Below, piece by piece: positions 1 to 6,121 of a stretch of 9,758 nucleotides of DNA. The translations under genes were made by a program, and so were the position numbers. Source of the stretch: Planctomycetota bacterium (GTDB lineage Bacteria; Planctomycetota; Phycisphaerae; WQYP01); contig JAJZCT010000078.1 of assembly GCA_021828925.1 (NCBI GenBank), positions 1 through 9,758 on the forward strand, in the 5' to 3' direction. The notes below the pieces were generated by a model. The model worked only from the letters and a program-made list of their open reading frames with translations. It did no database searches and was not told where the DNA came from. The stretch's first letter is position 1; every line of letters starts with the position of its first letter.

Positions 1-39
1 TACGTGCGGCTTCTTACGTTCAAATACGCCTTTGGCCAT
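1..39 (-). CDS. tuf: Elongation factor Tu, N-terminal fragment (runs off the window)
   Basis: Read on the minus strand from ATG at 39-37, the 13 visible codons give MAKGVFERKKPHV, the classic start of bacterial EF-Tu just before the conserved NVGTIGH segment that leads into the GTP-binding P-loop. EF-Tu carries aminoacyl-tRNA to the ribosome as a GTP complex. A strong ribosome binding site, AGGAGG, lies nine bases upstream of the ATG. A tRNA-Thr gene sits about 200 bp upstream on the same strand; tRNA-Thr next to tuf is a familiar bacterial arrangement (known, for example, from tufB regions). Only about 3% of the protein is visible, but motif, ribosome binding site and context agree. Confidence 0.93.
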   Translation of the reverse strand, partial: MAKGVFERKKPHV

Positions 40-48
40 GGATAAATA

Positions 49-54
49 CCTCCT
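49..54 (-). promoter_or_regulatory. Shine-Dalgarno site of tuf
   Basis: The minus strand reads AGGAGG, a perfect anti-16S match, nine bases before the tuf ATG. It fixes the tuf start and shows that this organism uses canonical ribosome binding sites at least for highly expressed genes. Confidence 0.85.
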
Positions 55-243
55 GTGGTAGAGAAAATCCAGTCATACAAAACACTATCGCGGCAGCCAA
101 TACCACGATTAAAAATCCAGTTATCCGATGTCTCATCTTCGCCAAGCTTCGCAGCCTGGCCGAGGCTTTCGGATTCATTTCCGCAAATCCGCAAGTTCTT
201 GAGGAGCCGGTTTGCCATCGCCTCAATACCCGCGGCATAAAAA

Positions 244-316
<73 letters not shown>

Positions 317-836
317 ATGCGGCCATTGTGTTCGTCTCATCGGCTCGACACGGTGGAAATTAACGCCATCCGCTTACCGGATACTGCCACCGCATCGCCG
401 TCGGCTAAATTCTCAAAAAGAAAATCCAGCCAAGATTCACTAGTTTACCCGCTGTTTTCCGTCGCTGCAACCAACCGCCAATAAACCACCCAAATTCCGA
501 CCAAGGCCAGGGGCCTGGAATCGGGGAAGAAGTTAGAAGCTAGGAGTTAGGAGTTAGGAGTTAGCATGTCGGAAGCGCTGGCGCTACTATTCTGCTCGGC
601 AGCAACGCCTGCCGACACCATCTTCTAACTCCTAACTCCCAACTCCTGTTTCTATTCATTACTCATTATTCATTATTCATTAAGCGGCAACGCCGCGCCG
701 CATACTGCAGGCAAGATGCCTGCGTTACAACTCACGGACGCGCAGCGCTTCCAAAGCATTCTAACTCCTAACTTCTAACTCCTGCGTTCTCATACAACTC
801 CCAACTCCTCAATGCTAGTTCTGCCCCCCGCCCCAG
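317..836. repeat. Gene-free interval with heptad repeat arrays
   Basis: I see no gene here. Bases 317-520 are non-repetitive and presumably hold the promoter of the tRNA-Thr/tuf unit on the minus strand, although no convincing -35/-10 pair stands out. From 528 to 562 there are five 7-bp units of the AGGAGTT type. A palindromic GGAAGCGCTGGCGCT element and a TGCCGAC segment follow, then the inverse heptads TTCTAAC/TCCTAAC at 623-650 and ATTCATT/ACTCATT units at 654-681. A shorter TTCTAAC/TCCTAAC run lies at about 759-785. The two inverted AGGAGTT-type arrays could pair into a long stem around the palindrome. Confidence 0.8.
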
Positions 837-910
837 GTTGGGCTACGGGACTCGAACCCGCGACCCCGAGGACCACAACCTCGTGCTCTACCAACTGAGC
901 TAAGCCCAAC
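837..910 (-). tRNA. tRNA-His (anticodon GUG)
   Basis: The minus strand gives a full cloverleaf. The acceptor is TTGGGCT with AGCCCAA, the D arm GCTC..GAGC, the anticodon stem CGAGG with CCTCG, and the loop TTGTGGT carries GTG at positions 34-36. The T arm is GCGGG-TTCGAGT-CCCGT. A G at 910 (position -1) can pair with C73 at 837, the identity element of tRNA-His, which strengthens the call. It lies on the same strand as tRNA-Thr but about 520 bp of repeats separate them, so a separate transcript is likely. Near-duplicate repeat blocks (about 568-650 and 1041-1122) flank it. Confidence 0.96.
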
Positions 911-1301
911 GAATTGCAAGCCCCTTAGTTTATGAAATCTCCACCCATGCGTCAAATCCGCCCCTGATCCGTGAACGGCTACGTTTATCAGGACTGACTG
1001 GAATCCGGCATCTGGCATTTAGCATCTCGCATTCAGCATTTTTCGGAAGCGCTGCCGCTGCACTTTCGATCGGCAGCCACCTCTGCCGACACCATCTACT
1101 AACTTCTAACTCCTAACTCCTGAATACTAAGGCCCGTCGCATTGGGTGAGAAGTTAGAAGCTAGGAGTCAGGAGTTAGCTTTGGAAGCGCTGGCGCTTCC
1201 ATTTTGCTCGGCATGCACGCCCGCCGAGCAACCGTCTGCCATGTGCTGAATGCCAAATGCTAACTTCTAAACCCTGTGGTTGCATTTGTCCATCTCAAAT
1301 G
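911..1301. repeat. Repeat-filled interval between tRNA-His and the vap-type operon
   Basis: No gene is visible. A boundary motif GTGAACGGCTAC lies at about 971-982. Five 7-bp units of the GCATCTC/GCATTTA type run from 1008 to 1042. The block at 1041-1122 closely resembles 568-650, with the same order of GGAAGCGC palindrome, CTGCCGACACCATCT and TAACTCC heptads. Inverse AGGAGTT-type heptads lie at 1152-1178. A perfect inverted repeat, GGAAGCGC-TG-GCGCTTCC, lies at 1183-1200, followed by a TTTTGCTCGGC element. Bases 911-960 are unique and may carry the tRNA-His promoter (minus strand). Confidence 0.8.
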
Positions 1302-1323
1302 ACCATGGTATTATGACCATGGT
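1286..1323 (+). promoter_or_regulatory. Promoter and twin operator of the Phd/PIN operon
   Basis: A -35-like TTGTCC (1286-1291) and a -10-like TATTAT (1309-1314) are separated by 17 bp, a good sigma-70 arrangement. The -10 box is bracketed by two identical 8-bp palindromes ACCATGGT at 1302-1309 and 1316-1323, part of a 12-bp direct repeat ATGACCATGGTA. Antitoxins of the Phd/YefM family are known to repress their own operon by binding short palindromes over the promoter, so these are the best operator candidates. The assignment is inferred from position and symmetry. Confidence 0.6.
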
Positions 1324-1336
1324 AAAGGAGTGTCAC

Positions 1337-1570
1337 ATGAAGACTATTGCAGCGGGTACGTTTAAGGCGCAGTGTCTGGCGATTATGGACGAAGTTCAAA
1401 CCAGGCGGGAAGCAGTGATTATCACCAAGCGGGGCCACGCCATCGCTAAGCTTGTCCCGGTCGAAACCAGTGTAGACAGCATCTATCACTTTCTCCGGGG
1501 CAAGGGTGCTGTTACAGGCAATATAATCAGCCCGGTGCTGGCCGCGAAGGAATGGGGAGATCTGATTTGA
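1337..1570 (+). CDS. Phd/YefM-family antitoxin
   Basis: This 77-residue protein starts MKTIAAGTFKAQCLAIMDEV. The N-terminal half (about residues 1-42) matches the Phd/YefM DNA-binding fold: a short first strand, helix 1 'FKAQCLAIMDEVQTRREAV', then the strand pattern 'VIITKRGHAIAKLVPV' typical of these antitoxins. The C-terminal part (residues 43-77) would be the flexible toxin-binding tail. The ATG at 1337 is chosen over upstream starts because AAAGGAG precedes it by six to seven bases and because the twin operator lies just upstream. The gene overlaps the following PIN toxin start by a few bases, as is usual for co-translated pairs. Expected role: neutralise the toxin by direct binding and repress the operon. 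Length is normal for the family. Confidence 0.88.
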   Translation: MKTIAAGTFKAQCLAIMDEVQTRREAVIITKRGHAIAKLVPVETSVDSIYHFLRGKGAVTGNIISPVLAAKEWGDLI

Positions 1571-1959
1571 TCCTTCTGGATACGCATATCGTCGTCTGGC
1601 TCGCATTTTCGCCGGACCTGCTTTCAGCTCATGCCAAAGCGGCGATTGACAAAGCCCGCAAGGATGGTGACGGACTGGCCATCTCGGACATCAGCTTGCT
1701 GGAGCTGGCAATGCTGGTGAATAAGGGGCGTATTCATCTTGGAATACCTCTGGAATCATTTCTCACGGAAATCGAAGCGAGGTTTGTGGTGCTGCCGATC
1801 ACCGGGACTGCATGTGCTCGTTTATCACATTTGCCCGCAAGCTATCCAAAGGATCCCGCCGATCGGCTTATTGGAGCCACAGCCCAAGCTGCGGGAATAG
1901 AGTTGATCACCGCAGACGCGGCAATCCGCCGGTCGAAGGCCGTGCGGACAATCTGGTAA
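1567..1959 (+). CDS. PIN-domain ribonuclease toxin, VapC type
   Basis: The product is about 130 residues, the normal size for a single-domain VapC-like toxin. The PIN acidic residues appear in order from the TTG start: D5 in ILLDTHIVVW, E46 in SLLELAML, D99 in DPADRLIGATA, and D117 in LITADAAI. These would hold the divalent metal for RNA cleavage, in the subgroup often paired with Phd-type antitoxins. I favour the TTG at 1567, which overlaps the antitoxin stop as TTGA and has GGGGAGA about six bases upstream. The ATG at 1552 is possible but would have its ribosome binding site too close. Targets cannot be read from sequence; many VapC toxins cut tRNA or rRNA. All key residues are intact, so the pair should be functional. 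Confidence 0.9.
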   Translation: MILLDTHIVVWLAFSPDLLSAHAKAAIDKARKDGDGLAISDISLLELAMLVNKGRIHLGIPLESFLTEIEARFVVLPITGTACARLSHLPASYPKDPADRLIGATAQAAGIELITADAAIRRSKAVRTIW

Positions 1960-2302
1960 TTCCCGTAGTTAAGGCCTTAGTATTCAGAAGTTAGAAGTTG
2001 GAATACGGCATAAATTGACAGATTTACCTGCCAAGCAAAATAGTAGCGCCAGCGCTTCCAAAGCCATTACTCATTATTCATTGGTCACTGAGGAGGCCTC
2101 CATTTCCTGTGGTGAAAAAAAGCCCATCAATCTTTGTGCCGTTGTGTCGTTGTGGTAAATCACCCCGTCACCGTTAATCTGTGAAATCTGTGGATCAGTA
2201 TTCCTCTGGTTTTATTTGCTGTCTCTGCGAACGGTTACCCTGGAACTTGGAATCTGAAACCGGGAACCGGGAACCTGGAATTTTCCGGAAGCGATAGCGC
2301 TA
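1960..2302. repeat. Repeat block between the PIN toxin and broken parE
   Basis: No gene is visible. In order: a short AGAAGTT heptad run (1986-2000); a copy of the GGCATAAATTGACAG..AGCGCCAGCGCTTCC element (2001-2059); ATTCATT/ACTCATT heptads (about 2066-2083); the CTGTGGTGAAAAAA..TGTGGTAAATCACC element (2107-2193); a boundary-like GCGAACGGTTAC (2228-2239); and a GGAACTTGGAATCTG..GGAACCTGGAATTTTC block running into the GGAAGCG palindrome at 2287-2301. The parE remnant begins within a few bases of that palindrome. Confidence 0.8.
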
Positions 2303-2611
2303 TCATGGCTGCTCACCGCGCTGCAGCATATCCTTAATATCTCGTGCGCCGTGCAAAATCCGAATAATTTGCAGCGGAGATGTTTCGGGCCGATAGATAA
2401 TCATGTAGGAATAAATCGCCTAAAATCGCAGCGGCTCTGCGGCCAAATCCTCGCGCAGATGCCCAACTTCAGGGTTGTCGGCAAGCATCTGCATGGTGCG
2501 TTCAAACCGGGCAACGCTTCTCTCCGCGGCATCTGAATTACTTTCCGCAATATACTTTATAATGTCAGTCAGGTCAGCCTCAGCGGCGGGTGTTAGAACA
2601 AAGGCTGTCAT
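2303..2611 (-). pseudogene. ParE/RelE-family toxin interrupted by an amber codon
   Basis: Minus-strand reading from ATG at 2611 begins MTAFVLTPAAEADLTDI, typical of ParE toxins. It continues 'IIKYIAESNSDAAERSV' and 'MLADNPEVGHLREDL', then hits TAG at 2422-2420 after residue 63 (LRF-stop). The same frame continues with AIYSYMIIYRPE and then RILHGARDIKDML, the conserved C-terminal strand and helix of the family, ending at TGA 2305-2303. The full frame is 102 codons, close to the usual 90-100 residues. At this position many homologues have an aromatic residue (F or W), so one TGG-to-TAG change explains the break. Loss of the C-terminal strand should abolish gyrase inhibition or ribosome-dependent cleavage, whichever applies. 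Suppression of the stop cannot be excluded. Confidence 0.86.
2420..2422 (-). other. Premature TAG codon in parE
   Basis: The minus-strand codon at 2422-2420 is TAG and is the only interruption of the parE frame. The sequence on both sides stays in one frame and keeps family-typical residues, which shows a point mutation rather than an indel. It sits just before the YSYMIIYRP strand. Confidence 0.8.
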
Positions 2612-2614
2612 CTA

Positions 2615-2639
2615 GGAGCCTGTCCGAGTAATGGCCGGG
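2615..2639 (+). repeat. Left terminal inverted repeat of the MITE-like element
   Basis: It is complementary to 2868-2892 over 25 bp with a single mismatch at the nineteenth base. The outer 18 bases are identical, indicating a recent insertion or selection for transposase binding. Confidence 0.85.
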
Positions 2640-2867
2640 ATTGCGATGGGGCTGAAATGTCCCGTATGCGCGGCGGAGGATCGAGCCGACTCTCAATAAT
2701 GAGTCTGCGAGATCCGACAACAAAGCAGACGGGGCATTTCTGATCCACCCCGCAGGGCGGCGTGCTTTTTGTCCCCCCTCTGCGGCGCGGCTCCTCGGAG
2801 TACCATCGCGTTGAGGTACGCCATCGTCGCCTCTTCTTGACGGAAGCCAAAAATCACGCCGTCGCAA

Positions 2868-2892
2868 CCCGGCGATTACTCGGACAGGCTCC
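2868..2892 (-). repeat. Right terminal inverted repeat of the MITE-like element
   Basis: It is the inverted partner of 2615-2639. Read on the minus strand, it provides the last codons and the TAA stop (2878-2876) of the interrupted parD gene. Confidence 0.85.
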
Positions 2893-3166
2893 CGGTGTTA
2901 CGCCGGATGGGTTTTACCTTTTTTAATATCCGACGCAGGACATCCTTGCCGTCACGAAGCTCTCCGGAAGTGGCTTGCGTTAGACCGACGGCAATCTCTG
3001 CTCGCAATTGGGCAAGCCCGGAGTGTCGAGACTTATCCCTCTCGTCCAGCAGATGCAATGCTTCTTGGACAACCTCCCCGGCCGACTGATACCGCCCAGA
3101 TTCAACGCGACGGTTGATAGCTTGCCGCAAACTCGGTGGCAACGAAATGTTCGATGTGTTTCGCAT
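2876..3166 (-). CDS. ParD-like antitoxin with a transposon-derived C-terminus
   Basis: The minus-strand product from ATG 3166 starts MRNTSNISLPPSLRQAINR, the ribbon-helix-helix DNA-binding motif of ParD antitoxins (strand about residues 5-9, helices 12-22 and 28-42). It continues with 'YQSAGEVVQEALHLLDERD', the conserved SxxEVVReAL segment. The remaining tail (GLAQLRAEIAVGLTQATSGELRDG) is the usual toxin-binding region and looks complete, so the antitoxin may still fold. The last codons (SLSE-stop) come from the inverted repeat of the inserted element, replacing the native end. The start at 3166 is preferred because the RHH domain begins there; an in-frame ATG at 3187 would add seven residues. 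Neither has a good Shine-Dalgarno site. Expected roles: bind ParE and repress the operon. Confidence 0.85.
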   Translation of the reverse strand: MRNTSNISLPPSLRQAINRRVESGRYQSAGEVVQEALHLLDERDKSRHSGLAQLRAEIAVGLTQATSGELRDGKDVLRRILKKVKPIRRNTGSLSE

Positions 3167-3176
3167 AGCAAGTGTC

Positions 3177-3204
3177 AGTTTATACATTCCAGATGATGTG
3201 TCAA
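3177..3204 (-). promoter_or_regulatory. Candidate parD promoter with a very short leader
   Basis: The minus strand has a perfect TTGACA at 3204-3199, 16 bp, then TAAACT at 3182-3177 (four of six -10 bases). Transcription would begin about four bases before the parD ATG at 3166, so the message would be nearly leaderless, consistent with the absence of a Shine-Dalgarno site. This is a pattern match only. Confidence 0.4.
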
Positions 3205-3638
3205 ACGGCATTTCATATCCGTAACCGTTCACGACTGCTTTGATCAGGACCGACTGGAACCTGGAATCTGGAAGCTGGAACCTGGAATTTTCTGGAAGCG
3301 CTTCGTTTCGCGGCATCTCGCATCTCCCATACAGCAAAATAGCAGCGAAGCGCATCCGCAGCCTTCTAACTCCTAACTTCTAACTCCTCAATACTGCGCC
3401 TGTCCCCTGTCCCCTGTCCCCTCGCAACGACTCCTAACTTCTAACTCCTGCGTGCTCGTGCAATTGATCAGTGCATTCGCCCGCGCTTCCGAAAAATGCT
3501 CAATGCCAGATGCGAGATGCTAAATGCCGCGAAGCGAATCGCTTCAAACCCATTATTCATTACTCATTGTTCATTGCTCATTGAAGCGAAGCGCCCCGCC
3601 CCTTGCCGCGTTGCAGCTCTTACGCCATGATATGCGGC
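3205..3638. repeat. Composite repeat block between parD and the acyltransferase
   Basis: No gene is visible. Starting beside the parD promoter, the order is: GTAACCGTTCACG boundary (3221-3233), a GATCAGGACCGACTGG linker, period-7 GGAACCTGGAATCTGGAA units ending GGAATTTTC (3256-3292), GGAAGCGCTTCG (3295-3306), TAACTCC/TAACTTC heptads (3365-3388 and 3431-3450), three perfect CCTGTCC units (3399-3419), five AATGCTC/GATGCGA units (3495-3529), and ATTCATT/GTTCATT units (about 3553-3583). Each of these families occurs elsewhere in the window. Confidence 0.8.
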
Positions 3639-4235
3639 ATGACCGATCCAAATATGCCAACTCCACCGGTATTGGATTCCGCCGCTGCGGCCCGGCTGAT
3701 TTCGTCTGCACCGACAAGCTGGAAAATCCGGCGTCTGCTCTGGAGCATGGTCCAATCCACACTCTACCGCTATTCCTTCCACACATGGTCTAATTGGCGC
3801 AGCACGTTGCTGCGCTTGTTCGGTGCAAAAATCGGCAAACAGTGCAGCATCCGCCGCACCAGCCGCGTTTACTATCCGTGGCTGCTGGAAATGGGGGATT
3901 TGGCCATCATCGGAGACAACGCTGAGATCTACGATCTCGGCCCCGTGACCATTGGAGACCGCGCGATGGTCAGCCAGGAAGCGTACCTTTGCGCCGGCAC
4001 CCATGACTACACGCAACTGGCGATGCCGTTGATTACCCGCCCCATCATCATTGGCAGCGACGCATGGATTTGCGCCCGCGCGTTCGTCGCCCCCGGTGTA
4101 ACCATTGGGAACGGCGCTGTGGTCGGTGCATGTGCTGTAGCAACAAAAGATGTTGCCCCATGGAAAATCGTCGCCGGCAACCCCGCGCAGGTAGTCAAAG
4201 ATCGCAAGATGCAGGCGCGCTTACCTTCCTCTTGA
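3639..4235 (+). CDS. Hexapeptide-repeat O-acetyltransferase, WcaF/LacA-like
   Basis: The product is about 198 residues. The N-terminal third (about 28-62) is rich in W, Y and R (WSMVQSTLYRYSFHTWSNWR), as in colanic-acid-type acetyltransferases. It then enters a left-handed beta-helix with imperfect [LIV]-G-x4 turns: FGAKIGKQCSI, LAIIGDNAEIYD, GPVTIGDRAMV, and ITRPIIIGSDAWICARAFVAPGVTIGNGAVVGA. The AGTHDY motif holds the likely catalytic histidine (H122), and the IVAGNPAQVV end is the usual terminal signature. These enzymes move acetyl from acetyl-CoA to a sugar hydroxyl. The start is uncertain: TTG 3603, ATG 3627, ATG 3639 and ATG 3654 are all in frame and none has a good ribosome binding site; 3639 is a compromise. 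It faces the sulfotransferase tail to tail across a repeat block. Substrate unknown; surface polysaccharide is the simplest guess. Confidence 0.85.
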   Translation: MTDPNMPTPPVLDSAAAARLISSAPTSWKIRRLLWSMVQSTLYRYSFHTWSNWRSTLLRLFGAKIGKQCSIRRTSRVYYPWLLEMGDLAIIGDNAEIYDLGPVTIGDRAMVSQEAYLCAGTHDYTQLAMPLITRPIIIGSDAWICARAFVAPGVTIGNGAVVGACAVATKDVAPWKIVAGNPAQVVKDRKMQARLPSS

Positions 4236-4242
4236 TCTGCTT

Positions 4243-4296
4243 TACGCAGTAGATTCAGTATTGGCAGTACATTCAGTAATTGCAGTAGATGCGGTA
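4243..4296 (+). repeat. Nine-base tandem array NNNNCAGTA, six units
   Basis: Units of nine bases ending CAGTA (the last ends CGGTA) run without a gap: TACGCAGTA, GATTCAGTA, TTGGCAGTA, CATTCAGTA, ATTGCAGTA, GATGCGGTA. Related shorter arrays lie at 5922-5939, 6792-6836 and 8752-8778. The first four bases of each unit vary far more than the last five. Confidence 0.85.
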
Positions 4297-4382
4297 GCCG
4301 CCAAGTGTCCCTGCCCAGCAAAATTGCAGCGCCAGCGCTTCCAAAGAATTCCAAGTTCCAGGTTCTAAATTCATTGAAATGC

Positions 4383-4545
4383 TTTTTTCACCACAGAGGC
4401 AGTGACCAATGAATAATGAGTAATGATTAATAAGCAGTGAACAATGAACTATGAACAAAAAACGGGGATTGTCAAAGGTATTGATCCGTGATCATTGCTC
4501 ATTGGCCATTGCAATCGCCTCCGCTGCCTCCTTGTGAATTAACGT
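4383..4545 (-). repeat. Long dispersed repeat, inverted copy of 9123-9305
   Basis: Read on the minus strand, this segment matches 9123-9305 almost base for base, from a CACAAGGAGG segment through CAATGGCCAATGAGCAATGA, CAATCCCCGTTTTTTG and degenerate ATTCATT heptads to the CTCTGTGG..GAAAAAA end. The main difference is heptad number: the far copy has three extra ATTCATT units, which accounts for most of its 20-bp greater length. Confidence 0.85.
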
Positions 4546-4573
4546 GTTCCAGATTCCAGATTCAGGTTGCCCG

Positions 4574-5593
4574 CTACGCCAACCGCGCCAGCCAGCGGCG
4601 TACCGGCCTGGGCGAATGGCGGTATATGATTCGCGCGATGTACCTTGAGCGCGTCAGGCGATTGTCAATTTGATCAATCAGGCGAAAAATCGAATTGCGG
4701 TCCATGGCCTCTTGTACTATCGCCCCCCACCGCTTCCGGAAATCTTCACTTTGCAAAGTTTGCCGATCATGGGCGGCATCCAAGAGCGTTTCGTAGGCTC
4801 TGTACACAAGCGTCGGCACCCGCGGATCAGCCGCCAGATCGGAGAGGGTAAATTCCGTATGGCGCAAGGTTTTATCCAGAAATTTTTCGCCGTAAGAATC
4901 GATGGCGTGTTGATTTCCCGGCGAAATCGGCAGGGCCAAGGCTGCGGAAATGCGTTCCAGCCCGGCCCCCGGATTTGCTACCATACGGTCAAAATCCACC
5001 ACTACGGCCGGCTTGTCTGCCAGCACAGTCTCCATTGCGCCAACGTGATACATCAGCCACATCAGATGCAGGTGCGTGGGGCTGCAACCTATAGCAAAGT
5101 GCGGACTGCCGCGAATCACGGAGGCCGCAACGCTTAATGGATTTCGCAGGGCAATAACATAGCAATCCCGGCAATGGGCGTTGTTAAACGCCTCCATCCA
5201 CAGCCATATCATCCGTCCCATCTGTGGATTTTTGCAACCCCATATCCCCTTGGCTGTGCTGCCTACGCGGCGGTTAATCAGATCCGTCGCCTCCGCCAGA
5301 AGTTCCCGTCCCCGGGGTGTCTGCCAGTCCTCCTGCGAAAATAATTGCAGGCCGTACCAAGGGATATTATGCGCCGCCAAGCCGCGGGCACACAGGTCAA
5401 TAATTGATAAATCTTCCCAGAAGCCCTTGGGGTTCGCGGAATCGGCAATGCGATGGTCCTGCGGGTTCCCAAGGTCCACGCCTAAACATTCCAAAGCGCG
5501 TGTAATAGCACTCGTGCCGCTGCGCGGCGGCCCCAGAACGGTTACGACAGTGCGCGGCACTGCACTGGCCACATATACAGGGGTGTTTATCAT
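4574..5593 (-). CDS. PAPS-dependent sulfotransferase family protein
   Basis: The product has 339 residues. The PAPS 5'-phosphosulfate loop is clear: VVTVLGPPRSGTSAITRAL (GPPRSGTS at 21-28). The 3'-phosphate site is also clear: YVIALRNPLSVAAS, with R150 and S158 at the usual eight-residue spacing. KGFWED near residue 56 and KNPQMGR near 121 fit the sulfotransferase fold; the C-terminus ends in a basic helix (RRWLARLA). It should transfer sulfate from PAPS to a hydroxyl or amine of an unknown acceptor. The ATG at 5593 is chosen because GGAAGGAAAG lies two bases before it and the PAPS loop follows at the usual distance; an open frame extends upstream to 5722 without support. It converges with the acetyltransferase gene, so both may modify the same glycan, but they are not co-transcribed. 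No signal peptide or membrane segment is seen. Confidence 0.87.
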   Translation of the reverse strand: MINTPVYVASAVPRTVVTVLGPPRSGTSAITRALECLGVDLGNPQDHRIADSANPKGFWEDLSIIDLCARGLAAHNIPWYGLQLFSQEDWQTPRGRELLAEATDLINRRVGSTAKGIWGCKNPQMGRMIWLWMEAFNNAHCRDCYVIALRNPLSVAASVIRGSPHFAIGCSPTHLHLMWLMYHVGAMETVLADKPAVVVDFDRMVANPGAGLERISAALALPISPGNQHAIDSYGEKFLDKTLRHTEFTLSDLAADPRVPTLVYRAYETLLDAAHDRQTLQSEDFRKRWGAIVQEAMDRNSIFRLIDQIDNRLTRSRYIARIIYRHSPRPVRRWLARLA

Positions 5594-6121
5594 TCTTTCC
5601 TTCCTATCAGCCCCCGAACCAAAGCATGCACCTGAGTTATCGGCTCTATGCCGGTGTATTCGGCAGACGATTTTCACGCTCCACCGGCGTTTCGCCATCA
5701 TACCACAGACAATCCCACGCACCAGAGTTCCAAAAGTTGCAGTACATGCAGTTAGGAGGCGATGCCAGGTTACCGGTTACGGGGTACGGCCTTAGGATTC
5801 AGCACCAAGGAGTGAGGAGCTAGAACACGGCGTAAATTGACAGGCTTACCTGCCGAGCAAAATAGCAGCGCCAGCGCTTCCGAAGCCTTCTAACTCCTAG
5901 CTCCTAACTCCTTCCCCGGCATTGGCAGCAGATTCAGTATTGTTTGTCAACGCTTATGCCGCGCGGAGCCTTGCGGCGTCGCGCCTCTTACCTTGTCTGA
6001 TTGCAAATTTCGTTGAGAATGGCAATGATACAGGTATTCGGTTGGCTTAATCCGTTTGGGTAAGAGCGGCCATAACCGCATCGGAAAATCTGTGGAAGCC
6101 GACCGCAAGGAGTAATCCGCG
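5594..6121. repeat. Gene-free interval upstream of the sulfotransferase and mntA genes
   Basis: Bases 5594-5730 look unique and form the upstream region of the sulfotransferase; a TATGAT (minus strand, 5702-5697) could be a -10 box but has no good -35. From about 5735 repeats take over: GTTGCAGTA units, an AGGAGTGAGGAGC run, a GGCGTAAATTGACAG..AGCGCCAGCGCTTCC element (5824-5881), TAACTCC-type heptads (5889-5911) and GATTCAGTA (5931-5939). Bases 5946-6121 are again unique and lead into mntA; a weak TTGCAA (6001-6006) with AATGAT (6024-6029), 17 bp apart, may be its promoter. No gene is recognised. Confidence 0.7.

Larger units (their letters stand above)
2615..2892. mobile_element. MITE-like element with 25-bp terminal inverted repeats, inserted between parD and parE
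   Basis: The left end at 2615 reads GGAGCCTGTCCGAGTAAT followed by GGCCGGG. The right end at 2892, read inward on the minus strand, has the same 18 bases followed by CGCCGGG. The 25-bp inverted repeats therefore differ at one position. The element is 278 bp, GC-rich and differs in texture from the surrounding repeats. It has no credible transposase; open frames inside show no recognisable motifs. This is the structure of a miniature inverted-repeat transposable element or an internally deleted insertion sequence. No clear target-site duplication is visible (CTA on the left, CGG on the right). It separates parD from parE, genes that normally overlap or nearly touch, and it supplies the parD stop codon. 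Confidence 0.83.
4236..4573. repeat. Repeat block between the convergent acyltransferase and sulfotransferase genes
   Basis: No gene is visible. It begins with a nine-base array, NNNNCAGTA, at 4243-4296 (six units, for example GATTCAGTA and TTGGCAGTA). A partial CCAGCAAAATTGCAGCGCC element follows (4313-4343), then GTTCCAGGTTC units. From 4383 to 4545 lies a long inverted near-copy of 9123-9305, including degenerate heptads that read AATGAAT on this strand. TTCCAGA units (4548-4562) reach almost to the sulfotransferase stop. No classic GC hairpin plus T-run terminator is seen between the two convergent genes. Confidence 0.8.

Noticed and set aside
20..178. A small minus-strand frame between tRNA-Thr and tuf (from ATG 178) encoding a hydrophobic stretch FLIVVLAAAIVFCMTGF, like a small membrane protein.
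   Set aside because: It overlaps the tuf start and its ribosome binding site, has only a poorly placed ribosome binding site of its own and has no recognised family. It is more likely the tuf leader; conservation in relatives would be needed.
2580..2867. Open frames inside the 278-bp element that might be a transposase remnant.
   Set aside because: They are short, Arg- and Pro-rich products of GC-rich DNA with no DDE, HTH or other recognisable motif; the element is best seen as non-autonomous.
4236..4573. A bidirectional terminator between the convergent acetyltransferase and sulfotransferase genes.
   Set aside because: No GC-rich hairpin followed by a T-run was found at either stop; only repeat-family sequence is present.
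5594..5722. An N-terminal extension of the sulfotransferase to 5722.
   Set aside because: The extra residues are Arg/Cys-rich without family similarity, and GGAAGGAAAG immediately precedes the ATG at 5593.
5181..5795. A long plus-strand open frame opposite the sulfotransferase gene.
   Set aside because: It is an antisense shadow: the minus strand carries clear PAPS-binding motifs and a ribosome binding site, while this frame has no recognisable domain.
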